Below, piece after piece: positions 1-7,709 of a DNA stretch of 39,064 nucleotides. The notes below the pieces were generated by a model. The model did not search any database. It had not been told where the DNA came from and saw only the letters and a list, made by a program, of their open reading frames with translations. The number at the start of each line of letters is the position of its first letter. The stretch's first letter is position 1. The stretch is from DASZMJ01 sp035551935 (GTDB lineage Bacteria > Planctomycetota > Planctomycetia > Isosphaerales > Isosphaeraceae): assembly GCA_035551935.1 (NCBI GenBank), contig DASZMJ010000633.1, positions 1 to 39,064 on the forward strand, read 5' to 3'. Made by a program: the position numbers and the translations under genes.

Positions 1-466
1 TCGCCTCGCCGAGGTTGGGGCGGCTGTCGCGGGCGATGTCGATCGTCGGCGGCGCGAAGGCGCCGCAGCCGGCGCAGGCGATCGGCACGCCGTCGGGCCC
101 GACGGCGACGAACTCCGACGTCGCCCCCGGCCACGGCGTCATCTCGGCGACGCGGACCTCGGGCACCCCCTCCATCCGCCCCACGAAGACGCTCTGGCCG
201 GCCAGGACGCGGTCGCCGGGCATCAGGCGGGTCCGCTGCACCACCCGCCGGTCGTTGACATATGTCCCGTTGGTGCTCCCCAGGTCCCGCAGCTCGCACC
301 GCGGCGGGTTGATCTCGATCAGGAAGTGGTCCCGCGACAGCGCCGTATCCTCGGGGATCGAGCAATGCACGTAGCGCGATCGGCCCACGATGAAGGTATC
401 GTGGCGATCGAACATGAACGACCGGCCCCGCCGGGGCCCTTGCATTGCGTCCAAGATCACTCGCAT
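1..466 (-). CDS. FHA-domain protein, C-terminal part cut by window edge
   Basis: The visible 155 residues begin at an ATG (466 reading leftward) and run off the window. They form a forkhead-associated (FHA) domain, a phosphothreonine-peptide binding module. Key features are GRS at residues 28-30, SRDH at 44-47 and LGSTNGTYVN at 62-71, the canonical FHA core that contacts the phosphopeptide. After the domain comes a CAGC pair (C131, C134) that could start a small metal site. In planctomycetes FHA domains are often fused to Ser/Thr kinase or other signalling domains, but the rest of the protein is outside the window, so the fusion partner is unknown. No clear Shine-Dalgarno is seen. The gene is divergent from psuG; the 127-bp gap has a -10-like TATATG on the minus strand near 510 but no convincing -35. 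Confidence 0.85.
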   Translation of the reverse strand, partial: MRVILDAMQGPRRGRSFMFDRHDTFIVGRSRYVHCSIPEDTALSRDHFLIEINPPRCELRDLGSTNGTYVNDRRVVQRTRLMPGDRVLAGQSVFVGRMEGVPEVRVAEMTPWPGATSEFVAVGPDGVPIACAGCGAFAPPTIDIARDSRPNLGEA

Positions 467-593
467 GGAAGCGTCATCGCCGCGACGGATCGCCGACCGC
501 GATCCATATAGGGACTCTACGAACTTAACCACGACGTTCATGCCGAACCAGGGGGATCGGGCGCCCCTCACACGTTTTTTTCAGAGTGTTTTC

Positions 594-1505
594 ATGGGTG
601 CAACGAGCCATCGAATCGCCGCCGAGGTGCAGGGTGCCCTGATGAAGGGAGGCCCGTGCGTGGCCCTGGAATCGACCCTGGTGGCCCAAGGTTTACCCCA
701 TCCCGAGAACCTGGAGACGGCCCGCGCCGTCGAGGCGGCCGTCCGCGCCGCCGGCGCGACCCCGGCGACGATCGCCGTCGTCGCCGGCCGGGTGGTCGTC
801 GGCCTCGATGATGTCGAATTGCAACGGCTGGCCCGCCCCGGCGACATCCGCAAGGCCGGCCGCCGCGACCTGGCCGCGGCCGTCGCCCATGGCCTGGACG
901 CGGCGACGACCGTCGCGGCAACGCTCTGGGTGGCCCGATCGAGCGGCCTCGGCGTGCTGGCCACCGGCGGCCTCGGCGGCGTCCACCGCGACGCGGCGAC
1001 CACCGGCGACGTCTCCAACGACCTCGACGAGCTGGCGCGGGCCGACGGCGCCCTGGTCGTCTGCTCGGGCGTCAAGTCGATCCTCGACGTCCCCGCCACC
1101 CTCGAGGCGCTCGAGGCCCGCGGCGTGCTGATCGTCGGCTACCGGACCGGCGAGCTGGCCGGCTTCACGACGGCGAGTTCCGGCCTGGGCCTGGAGCATC
1201 GCGTCGACTCCCCCGCCGAGGCCGCCGAGCTGGTCCGCGCCCACCGGTCCCTCGGCCTCCCCGGGGCGATCGTGCTGGCCCAGCCGGTCGACCCGGCCCT
1301 GGCCCTCGATCGCGCCGAGCACGACCTGGCCCTCGCCGCCGCCCTGGCCGAGGCCAGGGCGCGCGGGGTCTCGGGCAAGCCGCTCACGCCCTTCCTGCTC
1401 GACCGGCTCCGGGCCGCGACCGCCGGGCGCAGCCTGGCCGCGAATCGCGCGTTGATCGTCGCCAACGCCCGCCTCGCCGCCGAGGTCGCGGTCTTCCTGT
1501 CTTGA
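594..1505 (+). CDS. psuG: Pseudouridine-5'-phosphate glycosidase
   Basis: A 303-residue protein of the PsuG/IndA family, which reversibly cleaves the C-C glycosidic bond of pseudouridine 5'-phosphate to ribose 5-phosphate and uracil, a cytosolic step of pseudouridine breakdown. Seen: VALESTLVAQGLPHPEN at 23-39 with the family Glu (E26), IRKAGRRDL with the Lys that forms the sugar adduct (K87), the glycine-rich LATGGLGGVHR (122-132), VVCSGVKSILD (155-165), and the C-terminal NRALIVANARLAAEVA with the conserved Asn residues (N284, N291). Length fits the family (about 300). The ATG at 594 gives the usual short N terminus; an in-frame ATG at 540 would add 18 residues with no family match. No Shine-Dalgarno is visible, and the stretch before the start is T-rich. 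No pseudouridine kinase (psuK) lies next to it. Confidence 0.92.
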   Translation: MGATSHRIAAEVQGALMKGGPCVALESTLVAQGLPHPENLETARAVEAAVRAAGATPATIAVVAGRVVVGLDDVELQRLARPGDIRKAGRRDLAAAVAHGLDAATTVAATLWVARSSGLGVLATGGLGGVHRDAATTGDVSNDLDELARADGALVVCSGVKSILDVPATLEALEARGVLIVGYRTGELAGFTTASSGLGLEHRVDSPAEAAELVRAHRSLGLPGAIVLAQPVDPALALDRAEHDLALAAALAEARARGVSGKPLTPFLLDRLRAATAGRSLAANRALIVANARLAAEVAVFLS

Positions 1506-1564
1506 GCGTCGGTCCGATCGATCGCGGGCCAACGTCCCGACCCACCCGGGCGCCGGGGGGCTCG

Positions 1565-3088
1565 TCAGCGGTCCTTGGGTGCGCCGGGCAGGATCGTCTT
1601 GAGGATCGACTCGACCAGCGCGCGGAACTCGGCGGCGTTGGGCTCGGGGGTGCGGGCGCAGGCGAGGATGACGAGGTTGCCGGGGCCCCGGATCGCGTAG
1701 CCGAGGTAGGTGTCGGCGTCGTCGTTCTTGATGGTGTGGGGGTCGTGGATGCGCGCCTGACGGACATCGACGCGGAAGTCGCTCCAGGTCCGGGGCGGGC
1801 CGGGGGGACTGACCTTGACGTCGAAGCCGTCGGACCGGATCTGGGCCAGCGCACTCTCGAGCATGTCGCGGGGCGCGAGGACCGTACCCGTGCCGCACTG
1901 GATCGACAGGTCCTCGCGGCCGTTGCCGTCGGGCGTCGGGTGCCAGAAGACGGCCGTGTCGTCGGTCGACATGCGATGCTCGTAGATCAACGACTGCGGG
2001 ATGCGGAGGTGATAGCGGTTCTTCGGGTCGATGAAGGTCAGCCAGGAATTCGCGGGGTTGGGCTCGGGGGTCGGCTCGGGGAGCTTGATCGGGTCGCCGG
2101 TGTCGGTCAGCGACCGGAGGAGGATCAGCTCGCGATGGGCCTTGTCGAAGAGGCGGCTGTTGCCCCGGCGGGTGACCATCTCGGTCGTCATCCGGACCTC
2201 GACGATCGCGCCCCGGGCGTAGATGCGGGCGCCGTTGTCCTCCTTGCCGCCGGCCTTGGCCAGCTCGTCGGCGGCCGGGGGCTCGAAGGCGAACGTCAAT
2301 CCGGCGTGGATGCCCGCCTTGGTCTCGTCGCCGACGAGGTCGATCGTCGCCTTCCAGGGCTTGCCCGCGGCGCCGGGCCGGATCTCGACGACCTTTCCCT
2401 GAAGCTTCTGATTCTCGATGCCCAGCCACGACAGGCTGCCCACCAGCGCCACCGAGCCCTCGCGGGAGAGATCGTAGGTCTCACCGACTCTCACGGCCCC
2501 CCGCGGCAGCAACAGGGCGAGGTCGGGCGGGTAGACCTGGGCGGCGATCAGGTGATACGAGTCGAAGCGGAAGTCCTTCGAGGGATCGAGGCTGATGACC
2601 AGCGGGCGGACCTCCGGCCGGTGCCTGATCCAGAAGGTGGCACCGGCCATCCCCGGCAAGGGCTTGGGGGTCGTCTTGGGGTCGTCCGAGTGCCTCAGGA
2701 AGCCGTATCGGCGGACGACGCTGAGGACGCGATCGTCGATGTCCTCGACCTCGTCGGGCAGCTCGAAGTACCGGCCCTCGACCACCGTCTGGCTCAACGT
2801 CGGGGCACCGCCGGGGCTGTCGCCGGTGATCCGGGTGGTCTCGCGGAAATCGACCCTGTACTGCCCGATCGAGCCCGGGGGCGCGGGCCGGTCCTTGTCG
2901 CGGGTCGGGCGGTACGTCTCGGTCAACATCCAGTAGGCCGACGGGTCGAACGCGGGTCGCGACCCCTCGGCCTCCGCCTTCGGCTTGGCCCCCTCGGCCT
3001 CTTGCGCGACGGCCGGCAGGGGGCAGGCGGCCGCGAGGGCCACGACCAGGACGGCCAGGGACCGGCGCGTCGAGAGACTGTGCGACAT
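1565..3088 (-). CDS. Secreted protein of unknown function
   Basis: A 507-residue protein with a clear signal peptide: Arg-rich n-region (STRRS), hydrophobic LAVLVVALAAACPLPAVA and a likely cleavage after AVAQ near residue 29. The mature part begins with a charged linker, then appears beta-rich. A central piece has LALLLPRGAVRVGETYDL, and a C-terminal piece begins around SWLTFIDPKNRYHLRIPQ, recalling a small lipoprotein-like domain such as PsbP/DUF1795, which is an uncertain resemblance. The start is supported by AAGGAGC eight bases upstream of the ATG. It lies 30 bp downstream of another secreted protein (3119-4423) on the same strand, so the two are probably co-transcribed. The order of segments in both proteins is similar, suggesting distant paralogues. 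I do not recognise the family and assign no function. Confidence 0.8.
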   Translation of the reverse strand: MSHSLSTRRSLAVLVVALAAACPLPAVAQEAEGAKPKAEAEGSRPAFDPSAYWMLTETYRPTRDKDRPAPPGSIGQYRVDFRETTRITGDSPGGAPTLSQTVVEGRYFELPDEVEDIDDRVLSVVRRYGFLRHSDDPKTTPKPLPGMAGATFWIRHRPEVRPLVISLDPSKDFRFDSYHLIAAQVYPPDLALLLPRGAVRVGETYDLSREGSVALVGSLSWLGIENQKLQGKVVEIRPGAAGKPWKATIDLVGDETKAGIHAGLTFAFEPPAADELAKAGGKEDNGARIYARGAIVEVRMTTEMVTRRGNSRLFDKAHRELILLRSLTDTGDPIKLPEPTPEPNPANSWLTFIDPKNRYHLRIPQSLIYEHRMSTDDTAVFWHPTPDGNGREDLSIQCGTGTVLAPRDMLESALAQIRSDGFDVKVSPPGPPRTWSDFRVDVRQARIHDPHTIKNDDADTYLGYAIRGPGNLVILACARTPEPNAAEFRALVESILKTILPGAPKDR

Positions 3089-3118
3089 GGCCGTTGCTCC
3101 TTAACCTGTGCCGACGCC

Positions 3119-4423
3119 TCAACGCGGGTCGGGCCGGGCGCCCCAACGGAACGAGCCGATGATCCGTAAGTCGCTGTCCCCGAAGTCCTTGGCCCGCGAT
3201 TCGGTGAGCGCGAAGGTCGCGATCAGTTGCTCCCCCTCGGGGCTGGCCAGCAGGTCGTAGATCCAGATCACGGGGGTCTCGCCGACCTTCCCCTCGGCCA
3301 CCACCCGGTAGCCGAAGCCCCGGTCGGCGACGGGCAATTCCCCCTCCTCGTCGAATCGGACGAAATGCTTGCCGATCGCCGCGCGGATGTCCGCGCGGAA
3401 CTGGGCGAGGTCCTGGTGCCGGCCCGGCCCGACGCGCGGGCCGGGGGCGAGGCTGCACAGCGCGACGACCTCGCCGCGATCGAGCTGCTTCAACACAACC
3501 CGCTTGATGCTCTCGGTGAAGAGGTGCCAGTCGCGGCCATGGGCGATCGTGTACGAGCCCTCGGGCGCCTCGAAGCGCAGGGCCTGGAGCTCGGCCGCCG
3601 GCTCGAGCGGCACGGCGGCCAGCGCGGCGTCGGTCAGCTCGGGGGGCGTCTCGGCGTCACGGCGGGTGAGCTTGAGGGTGCTCTTGATGTCCAGGCCCGC
3701 CTCGACCGGACCGGCCTTGCGGACCTCGGCCCGGTCGATCGTCAAGGAGTCGATCCGGCCCCGTTTCCGGTCGAAGGTGAAGCCGCCGACGATCCGGATC
3801 GTCCCCTCTCCTCCCAGCACAGCCCCCCGGACCTCGCCCTTGAGCGCGACCTTCGCCGCGGCGTCGTCGACGGCCTCCAGGGTCGCCTCCAGGCCGTTGA
3901 CCGCCAGGGCGTCATAGTCGCTCAACGACCGCGACGCGGGGTCGGCGACGTTCCATCGATCGCCGACGGCCACCGGCTTCGTCGGCAGCAGTGCCGCCAA
4001 TTCGAGCGGGTCGGCCGGCCCCTCGACCAGGTCCAGCTCGGCGCGGGTCAACGGGCCGCCGGGGCTGAAGACGAAGGGGCCGTCGGGGCGACGCTCGGCC
4101 ACGAGGATGGCGACCTCGGGCCGGATCGATCGCGCGTCCGGCAGCACCTTGCCCCCCACCGCCGCCGCGGCCTGGTTCACCCGACGGACCACCCGCCGCG
4201 GCGTCCCGTCGCCGTCGACGGCCGCGACCTTCTCCACGAAGTCGAGCCGCTCCTCGACCTTCAGGTCCAGCGGCTTGGACCCCTCCGGCTCGTAGCGGCC
4301 GCTCGCCTTCAATTCGAGCACGACCCGCGTGACCTGCCCCGTCGTCGCCGCCTCGCGCAGCGTCACGGGCTCGGCGACGGCCCCGAGCAGCCCCGCGATC
4401 GCCAGCACGCCCGCACCGACCAT
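3119..4423 (-). CDS. Secreted protein of unknown function, probable distant paralogue of its downstream neighbour
   Basis: The protein has 434 residues from the ATG at 4423, chosen because GGGAGGGA lies just upstream and the protein then starts directly with a hydrophobic signal sequence (VGAGVLAIAGLLGAVAEP). The frame stays open upstream to 4483 without a better start. The middle has LAALLPTKPVAVGDRWNV followed by a beta-rich stretch, and the end has ATFALTESRAKDFGDSDLR before the stop. The segment order parallels the next gene (LLP-x-AV-x-VG, then a long beta region, then a roughly 150-residue C-terminal unit), which suggests an old duplication. Function is not recognised. It is the first gene of a two-gene minus-strand unit, with a plausible promoter at 4456-4483. 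Confidence 0.8.
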   Translation of the reverse strand: MVGAGVLAIAGLLGAVAEPVTLREAATTGQVTRVVLELKASGRYEPEGSKPLDLKVEERLDFVEKVAAVDGDGTPRRVVRRVNQAAAAVGGKVLPDARSIRPEVAILVAERRPDGPFVFSPGGPLTRAELDLVEGPADPLELAALLPTKPVAVGDRWNVADPASRSLSDYDALAVNGLEATLEAVDDAAAKVALKGEVRGAVLGGEGTIRIVGGFTFDRKRGRIDSLTIDRAEVRKAGPVEAGLDIKSTLKLTRRDAETPPELTDAALAAVPLEPAAELQALRFEAPEGSYTIAHGRDWHLFTESIKRVVLKQLDRGEVVALCSLAPGPRVGPGRHQDLAQFRADIRAAIGKHFVRFDEEGELPVADRGFGYRVVAEGKVGETPVIWIYDLLASPEGEQLIATFALTESRAKDFGDSDLRIIGSFRWGARPDPR

Positions 4424-4455
4424 GCCCGTCCCTCCCCGAGCCTCGCAATATCCCC

Positions 4456-4483
4456 ACTCTAAATCGGCGCGCCGGGCCTGCAA
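4456..4483 (-). promoter_or_regulatory. Candidate promoter for the secreted-protein pair
   Basis: Read on the minus strand, TTGCAG (4483-4478) and TAGAGT (4461-4456) are separated by 16 bp. The -10 box lies 33 bp upstream of the ATG at 4423, leaving a short leader with a Shine-Dalgarno. The match is moderate. Position and spacing are the main support. Confidence 0.4.
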
Positions 4484-4553
4484 AGCCGCATCTGTCCCAC
4501 AAAGTCGCCCGCGTCGTAGAAATGACGTCGAGCCTTCGTCGCCCGGGAGGCCA

Positions 4554-4586
4554 TTGACAACTGTCAGAAGGCCCCGAACAATGACA
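4554..4586 (+). promoter_or_regulatory. Candidate promoter with overlapping palindromic operator, upstream of the sigma factor gene
   Basis: TTGACA (4554-4559) is a perfect -35 box; 17 bp later comes AACAAT (4577-4582), a 4/6 match to the -10 consensus. The -35 overlaps a small palindrome, TGACA-AC-TGTCA (4555-4566), and a third TGACA copy follows at 4583-4587. This spacing suggests a repressor or autoregulator site, but no regulator is known. Transcription from here would give a leader of roughly 400 nt before the sigma factor start. The rest of 4587-4987 contains no convincing gene; a -10-like TATAGA at 4747-4752 lacks a good -35. Confidence 0.4.
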
Positions 4587-4987
4587 GGGGTCCGAGGCCC
4601 GCCGCGCTCGCGGCGGGATTCTTCCGGCGGGATTGATCGAGGAGGGGTCGGCGAGCGTCTAAGGGATCGAGGGCCGCGCGACCGGTCGGGCCCCCGACTG
4701 GGAATGTCCTTCGGGGATTGTCGCGAGATTCAACGCTTACCGATCCTATAGAGGAAAGGGGCGGGATCGGCGCGAGAAACGGCGACGGGGGGACGGACCG
4801 GGGCACCGGCCTTGCGGGCGAATCGGGCGAACCTCCGGCGGACCGGGACCGTCTTTCGGGGGTCGGCCCAATGGCTCGGTCGCGGCGACGAATTCCCTCG
4901 GGGTTGCGGGGCGGTACGGGGCGGGGTCGTCGAGGATCGATCCGTTCGCGAGCGGGCCCGAGGCGCGGGCCCGGGGAGTGTCGGGGG

Positions 4988-6679
4988 ATGGGGACGAGCT
5001 ATCGCCATCCGGCCTTGCGGCAGTTGAAGGAGCAGCAGGCGCGGTTCGCCCCGCGCGAGCGGCGCGGCGAGCAGATCGACCGCGCCGAGCAGCTCTTCCA
5101 CGAGATCCGGGCCGAGAAGCAGTACCCGTATGAGCTGATCTGCTTCCGGATCACCGGGTTCCGGCCCGACAGCGCGCCGGCCCTGGTGCTCGACGGCGGC
5201 GACGTGCGGCACGACCTGCTGCTCTTGATCGAGGACCTCTCGGCGACCCTGCCGCAGCGCGCCGAGCAGGTCGGCGAGCCGGTCCTGACCGTCGGCGCCG
5301 TCGGCCGGCGGTTCAACGTCTCGGCGCGGACGGTCAACCGCTGGCGGGCGCGCGGCCTGGTGGCGCGGCGGTTCCTGATCGACGGCCGGCCCAAGGTCGG
5401 CTTCCTCGAGTCGAGCGTCCGCCGGTTCGAGGCCGACCACCCCGAGGAGGTCGAGCGTGGCGCGCGGTTCCGGCAGCTCGACGACGCCGAGCGCGACGAG
5501 ATCGTCCGCCGCGCGCGGCGGCTCGCCGACGAGGCGCCGACGACGCTCACCGAGGTCGCCCGCCACGTCGCCCGCAAGATGGGCCGGGCCACGGAGACGA
5601 TCCGCATGGCGTTGAAGCGCTACGACCGCGACCACCCCGACCGCGCCCTCTTCAGCCCGACCGCGCCGCCCCTGGACGACTCGGCCAAGTCGCAGGTCTA
5701 CCGGCTCTGGCTCGAAGGGGTCGCCGAGGACCGCGACCGCCTGGCCACCGCCCTGGCCCGCCGCTTCGGCCGGACCCGCTCGAGCATCTACCGGATCGTC
5801 AACGAGATGCGCGCCCGGCGGCTGCTGGAGACGAAGCTCGAGTTCATGCACCACGCGAGCTTCGACGACCCCGAGCAGCGCGACGCGATCCTCGGCCCGG
5901 CCCCCGAGCCCGCCGACGGCAAGGGCCCGCGCCGGCTCCGCGCCCCCAAGGGCCTGCCCGCCTACCTCGCCGACCTCTACGAGGTGCCGCTCCTTTCCCG
6001 CGAGCAGGAGCTGCACCTGTTCCGCAAGATGAACTACCTCAAGTACCAGGCCCACCTGCTCCGCGACCGACTCGACCCGACCCGAGCCCGCGTCGCCGAC
6101 CTCGACCAGATCGAGCGATTGCAGGAGGAGGCGCTGGCGGTCAAGAACCAGATCATAAGCGCCAATTTGCGGCTAGTCGTCTCGATCGCCAAGCGGCACG
6201 TCGGCCCGTCGAACAACTTCTTCGAGCTGGTCAGCGACGGCAACATCTCCTTGATCCGCGCCGTCGAGAAGTTCGATTACGCGCGGGGCAACAAGTTCAG
6301 CACCTACGCCTCGTGGGCGATCATGAAGAACTTCGCCCGGACGATCCCCGAGGAGGCCTATCGCCGCGACCGGTTCGTCACCGGCCACGAGGAGATGTTC
6401 GAGGCCGCCGCCGACACCCGCGCCGACGAGCACGAGCAGGAGGGTACCCTCCGGCGGATGAAGGAGGCGGTCAAGGGGATGCTCGGCCGGCTCGACGACC
6501 GCGAGCGTCGGATCATCGTCAGCCGCTTCGGCATCGACAACCAGGACCCCCGCACCCTCGAGCAGCTCGGCCGCGAGCTCCGGATCACCAAGGAGCGCGT
6601 CCGGCAGATCGAGTCGCGCGCCCAGGAGAAGCTCCGCCGCATCGCCAGCGAGCAGAAGCTCGACCTGCCGATGTTCTGA
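4988..6679 (+). CDS. Sigma-70 family RNA polymerase sigma factor with N-terminal helix-turn-helix modules
   Basis: The protein has 563 residues from the ATG at 4988. The frame is open upstream but encodes Gly/Arg-rich sequence without family features. The C-terminal half is a sigma factor. A region 1.2-like segment runs LPAYLADLYEVPLLSREQE (323-341). Region 2 (about 381-455) carries ANLRLVVSIAKRH, LVSDGNISLIRAVEKFDY and FSTYASWAIMKNFAR. Region 4 (about 493-556) carries RERRIIVSRFGID, TLEQLGRELRITKERVRQIE and the terminal helix. Region 3 appears absent or very short, since the region 2 end and region 4 are only about 40 residues apart. The N-terminal 320 residues hold three helix-turn-helix-like segments near 100-125, 185-212 and 251-275. 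It should bind core polymerase and direct it to promoters. The N-terminal modules may add DNA contacts or regulation. The housekeeping sigma is probably encoded elsewhere; this is inference. Confidence 0.88.
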   Translation: MGTSYRHPALRQLKEQQARFAPRERRGEQIDRAEQLFHEIRAEKQYPYELICFRITGFRPDSAPALVLDGGDVRHDLLLLIEDLSATLPQRAEQVGEPVLTVGAVGRRFNVSARTVNRWRARGLVARRFLIDGRPKVGFLESSVRRFEADHPEEVERGARFRQLDDAERDEIVRRARRLADEAPTTLTEVARHVARKMGRATETIRMALKRYDRDHPDRALFSPTAPPLDDSAKSQVYRLWLEGVAEDRDRLATALARRFGRTRSSIYRIVNEMRARRLLETKLEFMHHASFDDPEQRDAILGPAPEPADGKGPRRLRAPKGLPAYLADLYEVPLLSREQELHLFRKMNYLKYQAHLLRDRLDPTRARVADLDQIERLQEEALAVKNQIISANLRLVVSIAKRHVGPSNNFFELVSDGNISLIRAVEKFDYARGNKFSTYASWAIMKNFARTIPEEAYRRDRFVTGHEEMFEAAADTRADEHEQEGTLRRMKEAVKGMLGRLDDRERRIIVSRFGIDNQDPRTLEQLGRELRITKERVRQIESRAQEKLRRIASEQKLDLPMF

Positions 6680-6696
6680 TCGGGGCGGGCCGCGAA

Positions 6697-6715
6697 CCGC
6701 CGCGGTCCGCGGCGG
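6697..6715 (+). terminator. GC-rich hairpin after the sigma factor gene
   Basis: CCGCCGCG (6697-6704), a 3-nt loop and CGCGGCGG (6708-6715) form a perfect 8-bp stem 18 bp after the stop codon at 6677-6679. It is followed by CTCTAGGGTTT rather than a U-tract, so it is only terminator-like. A weak promoter-like pair (TTGTCG 6749-6754, 18 bp, TAGGAT 6773-6778) follows. No gene is seen in 6716-6924. Confidence 0.4.
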
Positions 6716-6924
6716 CTCTAGGGTTTCGAGGAAAGCGCGCCGTGGGCCTTGTCGAAGGGCGGTCGGCCGTTGTAGGATACGGGTCGAATGATCGGCAACG
6801 ACGATCCGCAACGACCGCGCCCGACCGGTCGCCCCGGCACCGGCCCCCTGGCGCGGTCGTCGAGCATCGGCGGGCCGGAGGCGGGCGACGTGCGGAAAAC
6901 CCGGCCACGGCGGGGCAAGTGCCC

Positions 6925-6952
6925 TTGCGGCGGCCGGGTCGGGCGTTATAGT
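6925..6952 (+). promoter_or_regulatory. Promoter of the tRNA-tuf cluster
   Basis: TTGCGG (6925-6930), 16 bp, then TATAGT (6947-6952). The -10 ends 22 bp before the first base of tRNA-Thr, the expected distance for a stable RNA promoter, and it is the only AT-rich spot in this GC-rich stretch. Confidence 0.6.
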
Positions 6953-6974
6953 AAGGAATTTCACGGCCCCGATC

Positions 6975-7047
6975 GCTGGCGTAGCTCAACCGGCAGAGCA
7001 TCGGTTTTGTAAACCGAGGGTTGTGAGTTCGACTCTCACCGCCAGCT
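6975..7047 (+). tRNA. tRNA-Thr (anticodon UGU)
   Basis: 73 nt fold as a standard cloverleaf. The acceptor stem GCTGGCG pairs with CGCCAGC, the D arm is GCTC...GAGC, the anticodon stem TCGGT/ACCGA closes loop TTTGTAA with TGT at 7008-7010, and the T arm is GTGAG-TTCGACT-CTCAC. Discriminator base is T. The 3' CCA is not encoded. First gene of the tRNA-tuf cluster. Confidence 0.95.
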
Positions 7048-7094
7048 CTGCCGGGGCCGGGCCCGGCCCGCGGGGCGACGACCCCTCGAACCCC

Positions 7095-7176
7095 GGGTGG
7101 ATACCCAAGCGGCCAAAGGGGCCAGACTGTAAATCTGGTGGCACTGCCTTCGCAGGTTCGAATCCTGCTCCACCCA
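7095..7176 (+). tRNA. tRNA-Tyr (anticodon GUA)
   Basis: An 82-nt class II tRNA with a long variable arm. The acceptor stem GGGTGGA pairs with TCCACCC, and the anticodon stem CCAGA/TCTGG holds loop CTGTAAA with GTA at 7129-7131. The T arm contains GGTTCGAATCC. Discriminator is A, and CCA is not encoded. It lies 47 bp after tRNA-Thr(UGU). Confidence 0.95.
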
Positions 7177-7263
7177 TCCTCTAGCACCCCCGGGCGACCG
7201 GGCCGAACGACGACCGAGGCGATCTGCGACGGGCCGGGACGGGACGCGACGGCCGGTCGACGC

Positions 7264-7334
7264 GCGGGTGTAACTCAATGGTAGAGTACCTGCCTTCCAA
7301 GCAGGCTACGTGGGTTCGATTCCCATCACCCGCT
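7264..7334 (+). tRNA. tRNA-Gly (anticodon UCC)
   Basis: 71 nt. The acceptor stem GCGGGTG pairs with CACCCGC, the anticodon stem CCTGC/GCAGG closes loop CTTCCAA with TCC at 7296-7298, and the T loop is TTCGATT. Discriminator is T; no encoded CCA. Third tRNA of the cluster. Confidence 0.95.
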
Positions 7335-7450
7335 CTCGGCCGAGGGGTTTGATCCGACGACGGGGGCCTCCCAAGCAGGCGACCAGACCCACAGACACCC
7401 GCCGGGAACGACGCAGGATCGATTCAGAGGCGACCCAACACGATCACGAC

Positions 7451-7523
<73 letters not shown>

Positions 7524-7567
7524 CTCGGGCGGCCCGCCCGATGGCCGGGCGGTCGCCCGCGAGGTTC

Positions 7568-7595
7568 CCCGCCGGCCGGCCCCAAGGCCGGCGGG
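7568..7595 (+). terminator. Hairpin after the tRNA-Thr(GGU) gene
   Basis: CCCGCCGGCC (7568-7577), an 8-nt loop and GGCCGGCGGG (7586-7595) make a perfect 10-bp stem 45 bp downstream of the tRNA, followed by TTCGCCCGCCC. It could partially terminate or mark processing between the tRNAs and tuf. No U-tract. Confidence 0.4.
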
Positions 7596-7633
7596 TTCGC
7601 CCGCCCGTGGCGGATCCGGTTGACGTGTGGGGC

Positions 7634-7657
7634 GGCCGGGGGATCGGTCCCCCGGCC
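7634..7657 (+). other. Hairpin in the tuf leader
   Basis: GGCCGGGGGA (7634-7643), loop TCGG and TCCCCCGGCC (7648-7657) form a perfect 10-bp stem 52 bp before the tuf start. A TTGACG sits just upstream (7620-7625) but its -10 position falls inside the hairpin and is poor. A leader structure acting on tuf transcription or translation is possible but unproven. Confidence 0.4.
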
Positions 7658-7709
7658 ATCCGAGGACTCCGATGACGCCGCGAGGCGTTGAGCACGCACG
7701 AGTAGAGCA

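Noticed and set aside
4718..4987. Possible 90-residue extension of the sigma factor from a TTG
   Set aside because: Gly/Arg-rich sequence without family similarity. The ATG at 4988 gives a compact protein.
6585..7187. Minus-strand frames across the tRNA cluster
   Set aside because: They read through tRNA genes (the antisense tRNA peptides such as GGAGFEPAKA are a known artefact) and have no independent support.
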